Of a DNA stretch of 64,000 bases, positions 26,798 through 34,211 are shown piece after piece. The stretch spans positions 372,001-436,000 of the forward strand of contig JAILZT010000002.1 in the NCBI GenBank assembly GCA_023512345.1, written 5' to 3'. The position numbers and the translations under genes were made by a program. Source of the DNA: Paenibacillus sp. (GTDB lineage Bacteria; Bacillota; Bacilli; Paenibacillales; Paenibacillaceae). The notes beneath the pieces are model-generated. The model ran no database searches. It had not been told where the DNA came from and worked only from the letters and a program-made list of their open reading frames with translations. Within the stretch, counting starts at the first letter, position 1; each line of letters opens with the position of its first letter.

Positions 26798-28054
26798 TTA
26801 TTTGAAGATAGCAAATTTAAGGTTCTTGCCTTGCAGGTACTTAATAATTTTAGGTAAGGCCTCCAGCGTGTTTTTTCTCTCGTGAAGGAGATAAATTCCG
26901 CCGGAAGGGTTCGTATCGTGAAAATATTGGAGAATTCCCTCTGGAGTTTTTCCTTTCCAATCTTCAGGATCACGGTTCCATAGCAGAACCTTCATCTGCT
27001 CATCTCTTACCAATTTTGCCAGGTTGCCGTCAATTGAACCATATGGCGGTCGAAAAATCGTGATGGGCGATTGTAGGGTTTGTTCCAATGCCTGGTTTGC
27101 CTTGGCAAGATCCACTTGGTTCTCTGCATCACTATTCCCGGTCATTTCACTATGATTCCAAGAGTGATTCCCAATCGACATCCCATGCTCACTGGCGTAT
27201 TTTACCTTTTGCGGGTACTGAAGGGCATTTTCCCCAATAAAGAGAAAGGTAGCAGCCACCTTATGTTCTACCAAAATATCTATGATTTGCTGTGTATACT
27301 CGGACGGACCATCGTCAAAGGATAAAGCTACATACCCATCTGGCAAAGTATACTCAAATTGGTTGGCATCTAATAAGATTTCATTCTCCAATGAGATCTT
27401 CTCCTTTGAAGGATCGGTGGGCTGTGCAGAAGCATTTGTTTGTTTAATCTGAACAGAAGCTGTACGAACAAGAGTCGGAAAAAGGTCCGTGCTGTTATCG
27501 CCTGCTACATTTACACCCGCGGGTTCCTCCAGTGCTTGTACGTGTTCCGTTAACAAATTAGCATCCCAACGCAGGCTCATAAATATCAACAAAAAACTAA
27601 ACATAATACATCGCAAAGCAATGCGTCCAAAACGTTGCTTGTCTTTTTTATAGGTTAACTGAATGGGCTCAGGAGCAGGAAGTTCCTGTAGGCCAACCAT
27701 CGCATCTTCGGTGTGGGAATTCTCTGGCTGCTTTAACTGGTGAAGTTGCGACACATAATATTCAGAGCATGCAAAATATAATGTTTCGCTGAAGGGGCTG
27801 TTCATTTTGACAAGTGTGCTGTAATGTACGTTCTGAAAGGGATCCCATTTGGGGTAAAGCGACAAACGCACTCTTCCCTTATTAAAGGGCCCTAGCAGAT
27901 TCAGTTGAGTATATGTATATTCATCAATAGTAAGAACGCATCTTGCATACCCGTCATTACGGGTCAGGCCTACCTCTATTTGATACCCAGTCAGCTTGTG
28001 CTCAAGCGACAGTAACTCCAACATTAGAAGGGTATTGGTTTCATTAACTGGCAT
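26798..28054 (-). CDS. Membrane-anchored polysaccharide deacetylase (NodB) with novel N-terminal domain
   Basis: 418 residues. The first ~140 residues form a soluble, presumably cytosolic domain of no family I recognise. One transmembrane helix (about 148-166) and a linker with T/N/P-rich sequence follow, then a NodB domain from about 238 with all motifs: SFDDGPS, GNHSWNH, RPPYG, DPEDW and LLHE. It should remove acetyl groups from peptidoglycan or another extracellular glycan in a metal-dependent way. The coiled-coil gene ends only six bases upstream, so both are in one operon. The start has a weak, rather distant GGGGAT site, and translation may depend on coupling. Confidence 0.88.
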   Translation of the reverse strand: MPVNETNTLLMLELLSLEHKLTGYQIEVGLTRNDGYARCVLTIDEYTYTQLNLLGPFNKGRVRLSLYPKWDPFQNVHYSTLVKMNSPFSETLYFACSEYYVSQLHQLKQPENSHTEDAMVGLQELPAPEPIQLTYKKDKQRFGRIALRCIMFSFLLIFMSLRWDANLLTEHVQALEEPAGVNVAGDNSTDLFPTLVRTASVQIKQTNASAQPTDPSKEKISLENEILLDANQFEYTLPDGYVALSFDDGPSEYTQQIIDILVEHKVAATFLFIGENALQYPQKVKYASEHGMSIGNHSWNHSEMTGNSDAENQVDLAKANQALEQTLQSPITIFRPPYGSIDGNLAKLVRDEQMKVLLWNRDPEDWKGKTPEGILQYFHDTNPSGGIYLLHERKNTLEALPKIIKYLQGKNLKFAIFK

Positions 28055-28060
28055 GAATTC

Positions 28061-28777
28061 TTATGTATCCCCGTTTCCATCTTTACGCTCTGTTGAAGTA
28101 TTGCCAAAGGGTAAAGTCATACGATTGGTAAAATCACTAATCATGTTGGACAGATATGCCTTTTCTTGACGGATAGTATCGTACTTCTGCTTAAGATGTG
28201 AATTCTCGATTTCCATACGTCCGATTCTTTCTTCCAGATCATTCATCTTTTTTAGTTTGTCTGCATGTGCCTCATTATGCTTCTGGACCACACCTACATA
28301 CTTTTGCTGTTCAAGGTCAATGGTACTCTTCAATTCATCAATCTCAGTACCCAGTGTCATCTGGAGCTCACGATAGTCCTCCATCACTTGATCTACCTTC
28401 AAATTCTTCTCAATCAGCTTATGTTCAAGCTCCATGATGTTTTTTTCTCTCTCTTCAATCACCTTATTCAGGTTCTTCATATCCCGGTTCAATCGTTCAA
28501 CATGTCCTGTGGAATGCGTTAATCGATCCTGGAGTTCATTAATATTAGTCTCGGCGTGCTGTCTAGACTGTATGATTTGCTCAACCGCGAAGATCAAATC
28601 CAATGACTTCTTATCCAGTTGTCCCTTACCTGTGGAGATTAGACCGGCTAAAGTCTCACCCGTGTCCATCACTTCTATTTCCTCCTCAGGATCTTCTTCA
28701 AATTGTACCTTTTGACCCATACCCGGCTTTGGGTGTTTCTCCATGGTTTCTTTCTTTTTAAAAAAAGGAGAGATCAT
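28061..28777 (-). CDS. Coiled-coil protein, deacetylase operon partner
   Basis: 238 residues, no signal peptide. Residues about 1-60 are charged and probably disordered (FKKKETMEKHPKPGMG, then an acidic patch); about 65-215 are heptad-rich and almost certainly a long coiled coil, with few aromatic residues. It is cytosolic by sequence. No family is recognised. Its position just before the deacetylase, which has a cytosolic N-terminal domain, suggests a scaffold that positions the membrane enzyme (inference). Confidence 0.75.
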   Translation of the reverse strand: MISPFFKKKETMEKHPKPGMGQKVQFEEDPEEEIEVMDTGETLAGLISTGKGQLDKKSLDLIFAVEQIIQSRQHAETNINELQDRLTHSTGHVERLNRDMKNLNKVIEEREKNIMELEHKLIEKNLKVDQVMEDYRELQMTLGTEIDELKSTIDLEQQKYVGVVQKHNEAHADKLKKMNDLEERIGRMEIENSHLKQKYDTIRQEKAYLSNMISDFTNRMTLPFGNTSTERKDGNGDT

Positions 28778-28830
28778 TTATACTATCACCTCATTATATA
28801 TGTCAAAAATTGTCGAGCGCTCACGAATCT

Positions 28831-28858
28831 ATTATAGTTTAATTACAACCTATGTAAG
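28831..28858 (-). promoter_or_regulatory. Candidate promoter of the coiled-coil/deacetylase operon
   Basis: Minus-strand CTTACA (28858-28853), 16 bases, TATAAT (28836-28831), about 55 bases before the start codon. The 8-bp palindrome GAGCGCTC lies downstream at 28815-28822. Confidence 0.45.
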
Positions 28859-28964
28859 TGAGCCTTTATATCTAACTTTATTAAATGTATCCAAAGGCCC
28901 AATTTACCTATAGAGGAAGCTTTACCCATGACTTTGGATGTGATATTAGAGTAAGGAGCATAAC

Positions 28965-29012
28965 AAAAAGGGAAGTCCCTTAAGCCAATGGCTTTGGAGA
29001 CTTCCCTTTTTT
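28965..29012. terminator. Terminator hairpin between the coiled-coil gene and repeat copy A
   Basis: AAAAAGGGAAGTC and GACTTCCCTTTTT form a long stem with A/T runs on both sides. In the minus direction it comes after repeat copy A and would end transcripts that leave the gene at 29292-29957. Confidence 0.8.
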
Positions 29013-29055
29013 GTTCGAGCAGGATATGGGTTGACGCTGGCTCCATCTCAAGATC

Positions 29056-29284
29056 AGGGGTTGACCAAGTGGCTTGCTGACCTAAAGAGAGAACCCGTCC
29101 GTATACGGACAGAGAAGACCTTATTTGAACAAAACCGGACGATTAGGAATTTATACGGACACCAGGGACGCTATTGGTCACTTTTCCTCTCAAATGAGGC
29201 TATTTTTGATTGGATAGCGTCTCCTGAGTCCGCATAGGATTCGCATAACCCTTTGAGACCTAAATAGCGGCTGTACAGTCCGCA
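29056..29284. repeat. Dispersed intergenic element, copy A (229 bp)
   Basis: Closely matches 61238-61467 over its whole length, with no long reading frame. It starts AGGGGTTGACCAAG and ends ACAGTCCGCA. It contains the palindrome GTCCGTATACGGAC, an inverted repeat (29156-29231) that folds into a long hairpin, and a nested CCTC/GAGG hairpin. It fills most of the 514-base gap 28778-29291 together with the terminator before it. Confidence 0.85.
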
Positions 29285-29291
29285 AGAACAC

Positions 29292-29957
29292 TTATTTGAA
29301 CTTATCAGGGAATTGCTTAATAATTCCTGTTGAAAGGGTGTCTGCCAGCATAATAATATGGTCTTCCGCTTTATCAAACGTCGCGATATCTGCAGCCCAA
29401 TTCTTACTGAGTCTTGCTACGACATCATCTGTTAACAATTGTAGATGCTGATACAAGAGATCCTTCAATTCTTTATTCGTCCAATTCGGGTTAGCGCTGC
29501 TCAGGAACAGAGCGATATCATCGGCATTTCTGTACCACTCTTTATTGAACTTAGCTGCATCCGCCTGATTTCCACTCTTCGCAGCAGCAACTATTTTCCC
29601 AGCAATAACAATATGCTCTTTCAGAAGCCCTGCTAATTTATTACCTGCTTCCTCACCATAGTAAGGCTTGATCGCATTCCCAATATCCTGTTGATTCTTC
29701 AGCAGTCTTTCTAAGACTTCTTCCTGATCCTCCAAACCCGCTATAGCACTAACAATGTAGCTTCGTGTCCATATTACATGGTCAATCCACAGCTTCCGCA
29801 GGCTGCTATTAAGCTGTACCATCGCCGGGCTTATACATTGATTCTGTACATGAGCCTCTTTATCCTTTGCGGCCCTCGATGCCCCAACCTCTGCTGGATT
29901 GATCATTGCAAACAGAAACACGCCTATCAGTGTTAGCTTCAAAAAACGGCTTTTCAT
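29292..29957 (-). CDS. Exported helical protein of unknown function
   Basis: 221 residues with a signal peptide (MKSRFLKLTLIGVFLFAMINPAEVGA). The mature part is nearly all helical with histidines spaced along successive helices (LWIDHVIWTRSY, LLKEHIVIAGK, LYQHLQLL, KAEDHIIMLAD), resembling a four-helix bundle that could bind a metal or heme; that is inference. One Cys follows the signal but not in a lipobox. No named family is recognised with confidence. It is transcribed alone, with repeat copy A just beyond its stop codon. Confidence 0.7.
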   Translation of the reverse strand: MKSRFLKLTLIGVFLFAMINPAEVGASRAAKDKEAHVQNQCISPAMVQLNSSLRKLWIDHVIWTRSYIVSAIAGLEDQEEVLERLLKNQQDIGNAIKPYYGEEAGNKLAGLLKEHIVIAGKIVAAAKSGNQADAAKFNKEWYRNADDIALFLSSANPNWTNKELKDLLYQHLQLLTDDVVARLSKNWAADIATFDKAEDHIIMLADTLSTGIIKQFPDKFK

Positions 29958-30042
29958 GAATAGATTCTCCTTTGAGCGTCAATTGAACATCCTGCTTATT
30001 GTGGACAATTCAACCTATTTCATTCATCGGAGAGTGAAATGA

Positions 30043-30510
30043 TCAGAGCGTTTCCAACAAATCTGCCAAGCTTTCTTCAGATATAACTTTTATGCCGTTT
30101 CTTATAAGCAGAGCTGCAGTGACGCCATAACCAGGTATCTTTGTATTCGAGAATTCACCGTTATAAATATGTGTGCTTCCGCAGGAAGGGCTGTTTTGTT
30201 TCAGAACTACCGTTGTGGCCCCCACTTCCTGGGCCTTCTTAAGGGTTTCATACGCCCCTTTTATAAAAGGTTCTGTAACATCTATACCTGATTCTACACG
30301 GACTCTGGCCGTTCCATTTAGCACAGCTTCCCCATCGCCTCCAATGATTTCCGCAGGATCTCTCGGCGTGGACAACCCTCCTAGTAACTCTGGACACACC
30401 ATCATAGCCTTGCCTTCCCGAACTAATTCCTGAATTTTATGATTTAAACTATGCGTCCCATTATATCGAACCTCAAGACCTGCCAAGCAGGAGCTTACCA
30501 ATAACACCAC
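30043..30510 (-). CDS. DUF523 / TudS-like desulfidase
   Basis: About 155 residues. The three cysteines that bind a 4Fe-4S cluster in TudS thiouracil desulfidase are present in SSCLAG, VCPELLGG and SPSCGS, and the whole DUF523 pattern (VRYNG, STPRDPAEI) is seen. Substrates of most members are unknown; removal of sulfur from thiolated pyrimidines is one known activity. The start is a GTG: one at 30516 overlaps the strong GGAGG, so 30510 (or 30507) is preferred. It lies 18 bases from the AraC-type gene and is probably co-transcribed with it. Confidence 0.82.
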   Translation of the reverse strand: MVLLVSSCLAGLEVRYNGTHSLNHKIQELVREGKAMMVCPELLGGLSTPRDPAEIIGGDGEAVLNGTARVRVESGIDVTEPFIKGAYETLKKAQEVGATTVVLKQNSPSCGSTHIYNGEFSNTKIPGYGVTAALLIRNGIKVISEESLADLLETL

Positions 30511-30528
30511 GCTCACCTCCTATTTACT

Positions 30529-31548
30529 TCATTTAGACGGAACTGTCTCACGCTGCCTATATTCGCCGGGCGTAATGCCCATCCACTTTTTAAAAGCAGA
30601 TTGCAAGGCACTTGGCTCTGAGAAATGGAGCAGATACGCAATTTCCGCGATCGTATATTCGGGTTTATCCAGATAACGTAGTGCAAGCTCTTTGCGAACC
30701 TCATTGGCTAAACGATTATAGGAGGTATTCTCACTCTTTAGCTTGGCTTGCAGGGTTCTTACACTCATTCGCATGTACCTAGATGCATCCTGCAGAGTAG
30801 GAAAATAAGTTGGCATGCACTCAATAATCCATGGGTTTAATTTCTCTGTCAGCACAGAACCCTGAGTGAGCTTAATTCTTACCTCCTCTGCGATGGCTTC
30901 AAAAATCCCCAGCAGACGTGGATCCGCACTTAGCACGGGGTAATTCAGAATTTCCTTGCTTAACCGAAATGAATTTTCATTTTGATTAAACTGAGGCTCC
31001 ACTCCAAATACGGCTGTATATTCTTCAGTACGGGAAGGCGCACTATGCCTAAATTGAACGCTTTTTACCGGAATCGATCTACAGCTTAAGCCGAGCATCG
31101 TCCGATAAAACGAAACCATCATGTCCTCTATGCAGTGCCGGCTTGGAGATGCGGGCGAATTGTGGAAAATCAGAGAGATGACGACATCTTCTCCCCGAAC
31201 CTCTAAGTCTGCGTTAAAGCCGCTGCAGATAATGAAGTTGTATTTTTGATAGGCGGACAATGCTCCGGCAAGTGTTTTTGAATGCAGCATGACATAACCC
31301 AGAACACCTAGATCAGAAATACTCATCCCCTGCCCCTGATGCAGGCCAAACCACTCATCCTCTGTATATAAAGCTGCCGCCTTAACCATACGTTCAAAAT
31401 CATCCGCCGGAATACGCGCCTCAGTGTTCAAGAGCAGACTGGCATCGATGGCCGCATACTTGCAGAATTCATCCCAATCATAACCTCTCTGCACCAAACC
31501 TTTCATTATAGGAAATAGAAAAGACACGGACACGCCATTATTAGCCAA
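30529..31548 (-). CDS. AraC-family transcriptional regulator (OruR type)
   Basis: 339 residues. The N-terminal ~200 residues match the arabinose-binding/OruR-type sensor domain (FCKYAAIDASLLLN, LGYVMLHSKTL), and the C-terminal ~100 residues hold the two AraC helix-turn-helices (LQDASRYMRMSVRTLQAKL and TIAEIAYLLHFSEPSALQSAFKKWMG). The start is TTG 31548, seven bases after AAAGGAGG; longer in-frame starts lack a site. It is divergent from a quinone reductase gene 123 bases away, its probable target. Confidence 0.88.
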   Translation of the reverse strand: MANNGVSVSFLFPIMKGLVQRGYDWDEFCKYAAIDASLLLNTEARIPADDFERMVKAAALYTEDEWFGLHQGQGMSISDLGVLGYVMLHSKTLAGALSAYQKYNFIICSGFNADLEVRGEDVVISLIFHNSPASPSRHCIEDMMVSFYRTMLGLSCRSIPVKSVQFRHSAPSRTEEYTAVFGVEPQFNQNENSFRLSKEILNYPVLSADPRLLGIFEAIAEEVRIKLTQGSVLTEKLNPWIIECMPTYFPTLQDASRYMRMSVRTLQAKLKSENTSYNRLANEVRKELALRYLDKPEYTIAEIAYLLHFSEPSALQSAFKKWMGITPGEYRQRETVPSK

Positions 31549-31609
31549 CCGAACACCTCCTTTATTTGCACAAAAGAACAAGATTTTCGCGCTTTTCATC
31601 ATTTGTAAC

Positions 31610-31639
31610 TTGGAGCCCCAGACTTATGATTGCTATATA
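31610..31639 (+). promoter_or_regulatory. Candidate promoter of the quinone reductase gene
   Basis: TTGGAG (31610-31615), 18 bases, TATATA (31634-31639), about 30 bases before the TTG start, in the divergent region next to the AraC-type gene. Confidence 0.45.
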
Positions 31640-31670
31640 CCCATCTTATCATGGTGAAGGAGGAATACAA

Positions 31671-32252
31671 TTGAAGGACAATGTAGCTGTAATTATAGGG
31701 CATCCCAATCGCAAAAGTTATTGCAACGCGTTAGCTTCAGCCTATGCCAAAGGCGCTGCCGCTGCAGGTGCCAATGTTCGTATTATTGATCTCAGTGCCA
31801 TCAGCTTTGAAGCCAATTTGAAAAACGGATATCAGGAACGAACGATCCTGGAGGAAGACTTAATCACGGCACAAGAGACCCTTCGCTGGGCGGATCACCT
31901 TGTGTTTGTCTATCCCAATTGGTGGGGCACCATGCCGGCCATATTAAAGGGCTTCATTGACCGTGTATTTCTGCCAGGTTACGCATTCAACACCAAACCT
32001 AACTCCTACTCGATTGAAAAGTTACTAAAAGGCAAAACCGCTCGCCTCATCGTGACAATGGACTCCCCGCCTTGGTATTACCGATTGGTAATTAAACGGG
32101 CCGGACACCATATTATGAAACGCGCTGTCCTGCAATTTTGCGGGGTAAAACCTATATGGATTACTGAGATTGGAATGGTAAAGACTTCCCCTCTTGAACT
32201 GCGGGAGAAGTGGCTGCAGAGAATAGAAGCATTAGGGAGAAAAAGGGCTTAA
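31671..32252 (+). CDS. NAD(P)H:quinone oxidoreductase, flavodoxin-2 family
   Basis: 193 residues with the flavodoxin-like fold: VAVIIGHPNRKSYCNALA, ADHLVFVYPNWWGTMPAILKGFIDRVFLPGYAF (FMN/FAD contacts) and a C-terminal GMVKTSP region. Such enzymes perform two-electron reduction of quinones or nitro/azo compounds in the cytosol. The start is TTG 31671 with AAGGAGGAATACAA upstream; a longer frame upstream would have no ribosome site and would read into the divergent promoter. Single gene, with a terminator after it. Confidence 0.88.
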   Translation: MKDNVAVIIGHPNRKSYCNALASAYAKGAAAAGANVRIIDLSAISFEANLKNGYQERTILEEDLITAQETLRWADHLVFVYPNWWGTMPAILKGFIDRVFLPGYAFNTKPNSYSIEKLLKGKTARLIVTMDSPPWYYRLVIKRAGHHIMKRAVLQFCGVKPIWITEIGMVKTSPLELREKWLQRIEALGRKRA

Positions 32253-32267
32253 ATCTTATCGCTGATC

Positions 32268-32313
32268 AAAAAAGGGATGTTTTGAGCCATTAATCGGCTT
32301 CAAAACATCCCTT
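32268..32313. terminator. Bidirectional terminator
   Basis: AAGGGATGTTTTGA-GCC and GGC-TTCAAAACATCCCTT form a near-perfect stem of about 17 bp between the convergent quinone reductase and GIY-YIG genes. Confidence 0.85.
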
Positions 32314-32335
32314 GATTCGATCTCACCATTAAAAC

Positions 32336-32692
32336 TTACTTGTACAACACTTTTTCCACATTATATTTGGCCTTCATTTTGTTCACAATATAGGTCTCAT
32401 AAATTTCTCTGTGGACAGGATCCTCAATTAGGCAGACGTCAATTCTAGTAACCTCATCCCGGTGATCTTTCATCACGGATACGGTATCCTCGAAATGCTT
32501 CTTAATACGCGGTCTTAGCTTTCTGGCTTTGCCAACGAACAATAATTCGTCATTCTCATTGTAAAACATGAAGATACCACCATAATCGCGCGGAATTTGA
32601 ATAAAATCAGTAAATCCATAAATATGGCTAAGCACAGGATTATCCTGCTTAGTAATGCTAACATCCGGTGTTGGAATGGTTATGGTTATCAC
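32336..32692 (-). CDS. Small GIY-YIG domain protein
   Basis: 118 residues with the GIY-YIG nuclease core: GGIFMFYNENDELLFVGKARKLRPRIKKHF, then a helix and the Glu-containing REIYETYIVNKMKAKYN. The first motif reads GIF rather than GIY and the second LFVG rather than YIG, common variants in UvrC-like small members. The conserved Arg and Glu are present, so nuclease activity is possible. Start is GTG 32692 with a GAGGAAG site at a long distance, so the start is moderately uncertain. Confidence 0.82.
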   Translation of the reverse strand: MITITIPTPDVSITKQDNPVLSHIYGFTDFIQIPRDYGGIFMFYNENDELLFVGKARKLRPRIKKHFEDTVSVMKDHRDEVTRIDVCLIEDPVHREIYETYIVNKMKAKYNVEKVLYK

Positions 32693-32798
32693 AGGTAGCT
32701 CACTTCCTCATTCTATATAGGAGTAAATAGTATCACAGATCTCCGTACAAGACCATTTGTATCTTCCAAAAACAGGTCGCTATTTGCTTTGGAAGAGT

Positions 32799-32828
32799 TA
32801 AAAAGCCACCTCAAAGAGGCAGCTTTTA
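32799..32828 (-). terminator. Terminator of the 85-residue protein gene
   Basis: Minus-strand AAAGCTGCCTC and GAGGTGGCTTT pair around a TTT loop, followed by TTTT. Confidence 0.75.
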
Positions 32829-32839
32829 TTGTAATCCAT

Positions 32840-33097
32840 CTACTTATTCAGTTTGCCCAACCTTTTCTTTTCCTCCGCCAGCATTTCCTCCGCCAGATCC
32901 ACACCTTGATTGCCTAATGAAGGGTCGGTCTCGTTTAAGGCATTTTCGGCAGTCTCCATACTGTTCTCGGCCTGCTGGATAGTCTGCTCTGTTGGATGGC
33001 TTAGAGCCTGCGATACAGCGCCATGTAGTGCATCGACTGAATTATGTGCCTGAGATACAAAGTTATTCGCGATTGGATTGGAATTGTAACGTGTCAT
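32840..33097 (-). CDS. Small hypothetical helical protein
   Basis: About 85 residues, helical, Ala/Gln/Glu-rich, ending in AEEKKRLGKLNK. No signal, membrane segment or motif. The ATG at 33097 has AAGGAGA 12-13 bases upstream; a GTG four codons earlier abuts that site, so the start is uncertain. Codon use and the terminator that follows support a real gene. Unknown function. Confidence 0.55.
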   Translation of the reverse strand: MTRYNSNPIANNFVSQAHNSVDALHGAVSQALSHPTEQTIQQAENSMETAENALNETDPSLGNQGVDLAEEMLAEEKKRLGKLNK

Positions 33098-33173
33098 AAA
33101 TGGATACACTCTCCTTCTATAATGCTCATATTCCCTTTTATCATGGTTAAGGAGAGGTTTTATTATGCATTCG

Positions 33174-34175
33174 TTAGCTTTCTACAATCAATTGTCTGGA
33201 TGAGTCCCACCGCCAGCGCGGATATTCTCCCTGTAGATGCACTCCGCCATACCATTCATCAATCTGTTTCTTAAGAGCCCAGTCCTCTTGCCCGTCCCAC
33301 ACGTTCTTCCCCAGCTCTGTCATTATTATCTTATTAGACCCAAATGTCGCCGGGTTTTCATTATAAGCCGGAATTTCCGTTAGCCCGTTGATTTGCAGGA
33401 GAGGATACGGGGCTTGGGACATCTTCCGCAAAATATGCCAGTATTCCAAATCTCCCATACCTAACGTATGGAGCTTATTTCCCACCTGATCAAACAACTC
33501 AAAAGGTGAGGTGATACCGGTATGGAGCATCTCCAGAGTAGTTTGTTCTGCGATTCCAAGTCCATTCTGTGTGGAAGGAAACCTCGATAAATGAGCTTGG
33601 AATGCAGCATGAGCAAACGGCAGCACGGAGGTATCCGTATGTAGCAATTGCTGCAGTAATTCTGGAGTTGGTGAGGTATAAGCCTGCCACAACCTGTTGC
33701 CTACATCCAGTTCCTTCGCACCAATAGGCTTCCATGTCCCAACTAACGTAGTCATCTGCTCCACAGACAACTGTCCCAGTCCGCGAAACGGATCTATTCC
33801 CGCAAACTCTCCGATGCACAATAAGCGCAGCTTTGTTTCCATTTCAGGCTGTGCCGAGAATTTATGGAGCAAATAGCATAACATTGCCTGATCGAATAGA
33901 TCATGTTCGAACCACAATACGATCTCTTTATATTTATAGACATGAGCGAGGGACTTCTCCTGCGCTTCACTGATCTGTATATATTCTGTCTGCGGAATAC
34001 CTAAAGTTTGTTCCAAATACTGCGCGCGAACAGAACGATTGTCAGGTGCAGCGGAATCAAGAAATACCGGACCATGAGAGTATACCTCTCTCCAGACCCA
34101 AATATCGCCTTCCACAACACCTTGCTGAAGTTTCTTTCCTACGGAATCTCCATTCACAATATGAAGCATGCTCAT
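33174..34175 (-). CDS. DUF1835 family protein
   Basis: 333 residues. The N-terminus MLHIVNGDSVGKKLQQ, WREVYSHGPVF and the segment VLWFEHDLFDQAMLCYLLHKF are typical of DUF1835, with a C-terminal part in which DWALKKQIDEWYGGVHL resembles DUF3658. Function is unknown. ATG 34175 has AAAGGGGGACAAAC upstream. It follows the hybrid kinase gene by 36 bases in the same direction, so it may be the last gene of that signalling operon. Confidence 0.78.
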   Translation of the reverse strand: MSMLHIVNGDSVGKKLQQGVVEGDIWVWREVYSHGPVFLDSAAPDNRSVRAQYLEQTLGIPQTEYIQISEAQEKSLAHVYKYKEIVLWFEHDLFDQAMLCYLLHKFSAQPEMETKLRLLCIGEFAGIDPFRGLGQLSVEQMTTLVGTWKPIGAKELDVGNRLWQAYTSPTPELLQQLLHTDTSVLPFAHAAFQAHLSRFPSTQNGLGIAEQTTLEMLHTGITSPFELFDQVGNKLHTLGMGDLEYWHILRKMSQAPYPLLQINGLTEIPAYNENPATFGSNKIIMTELGKNVWDGQEDWALKKQIDEWYGGVHLQGEYPRWRWDSSRQLIVES

Positions 34176-34211
34176 GTTTGTCCCCCTTTCTAAGGAGTTG
34201 CAACAGCCTTC

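Noticed and set aside
29056..29284. Insertion sequence with a decayed transposase
   Set aside because: No frame over about 40 codons with transposase features, no terminal inverted repeat at the ends and no visible target duplication.
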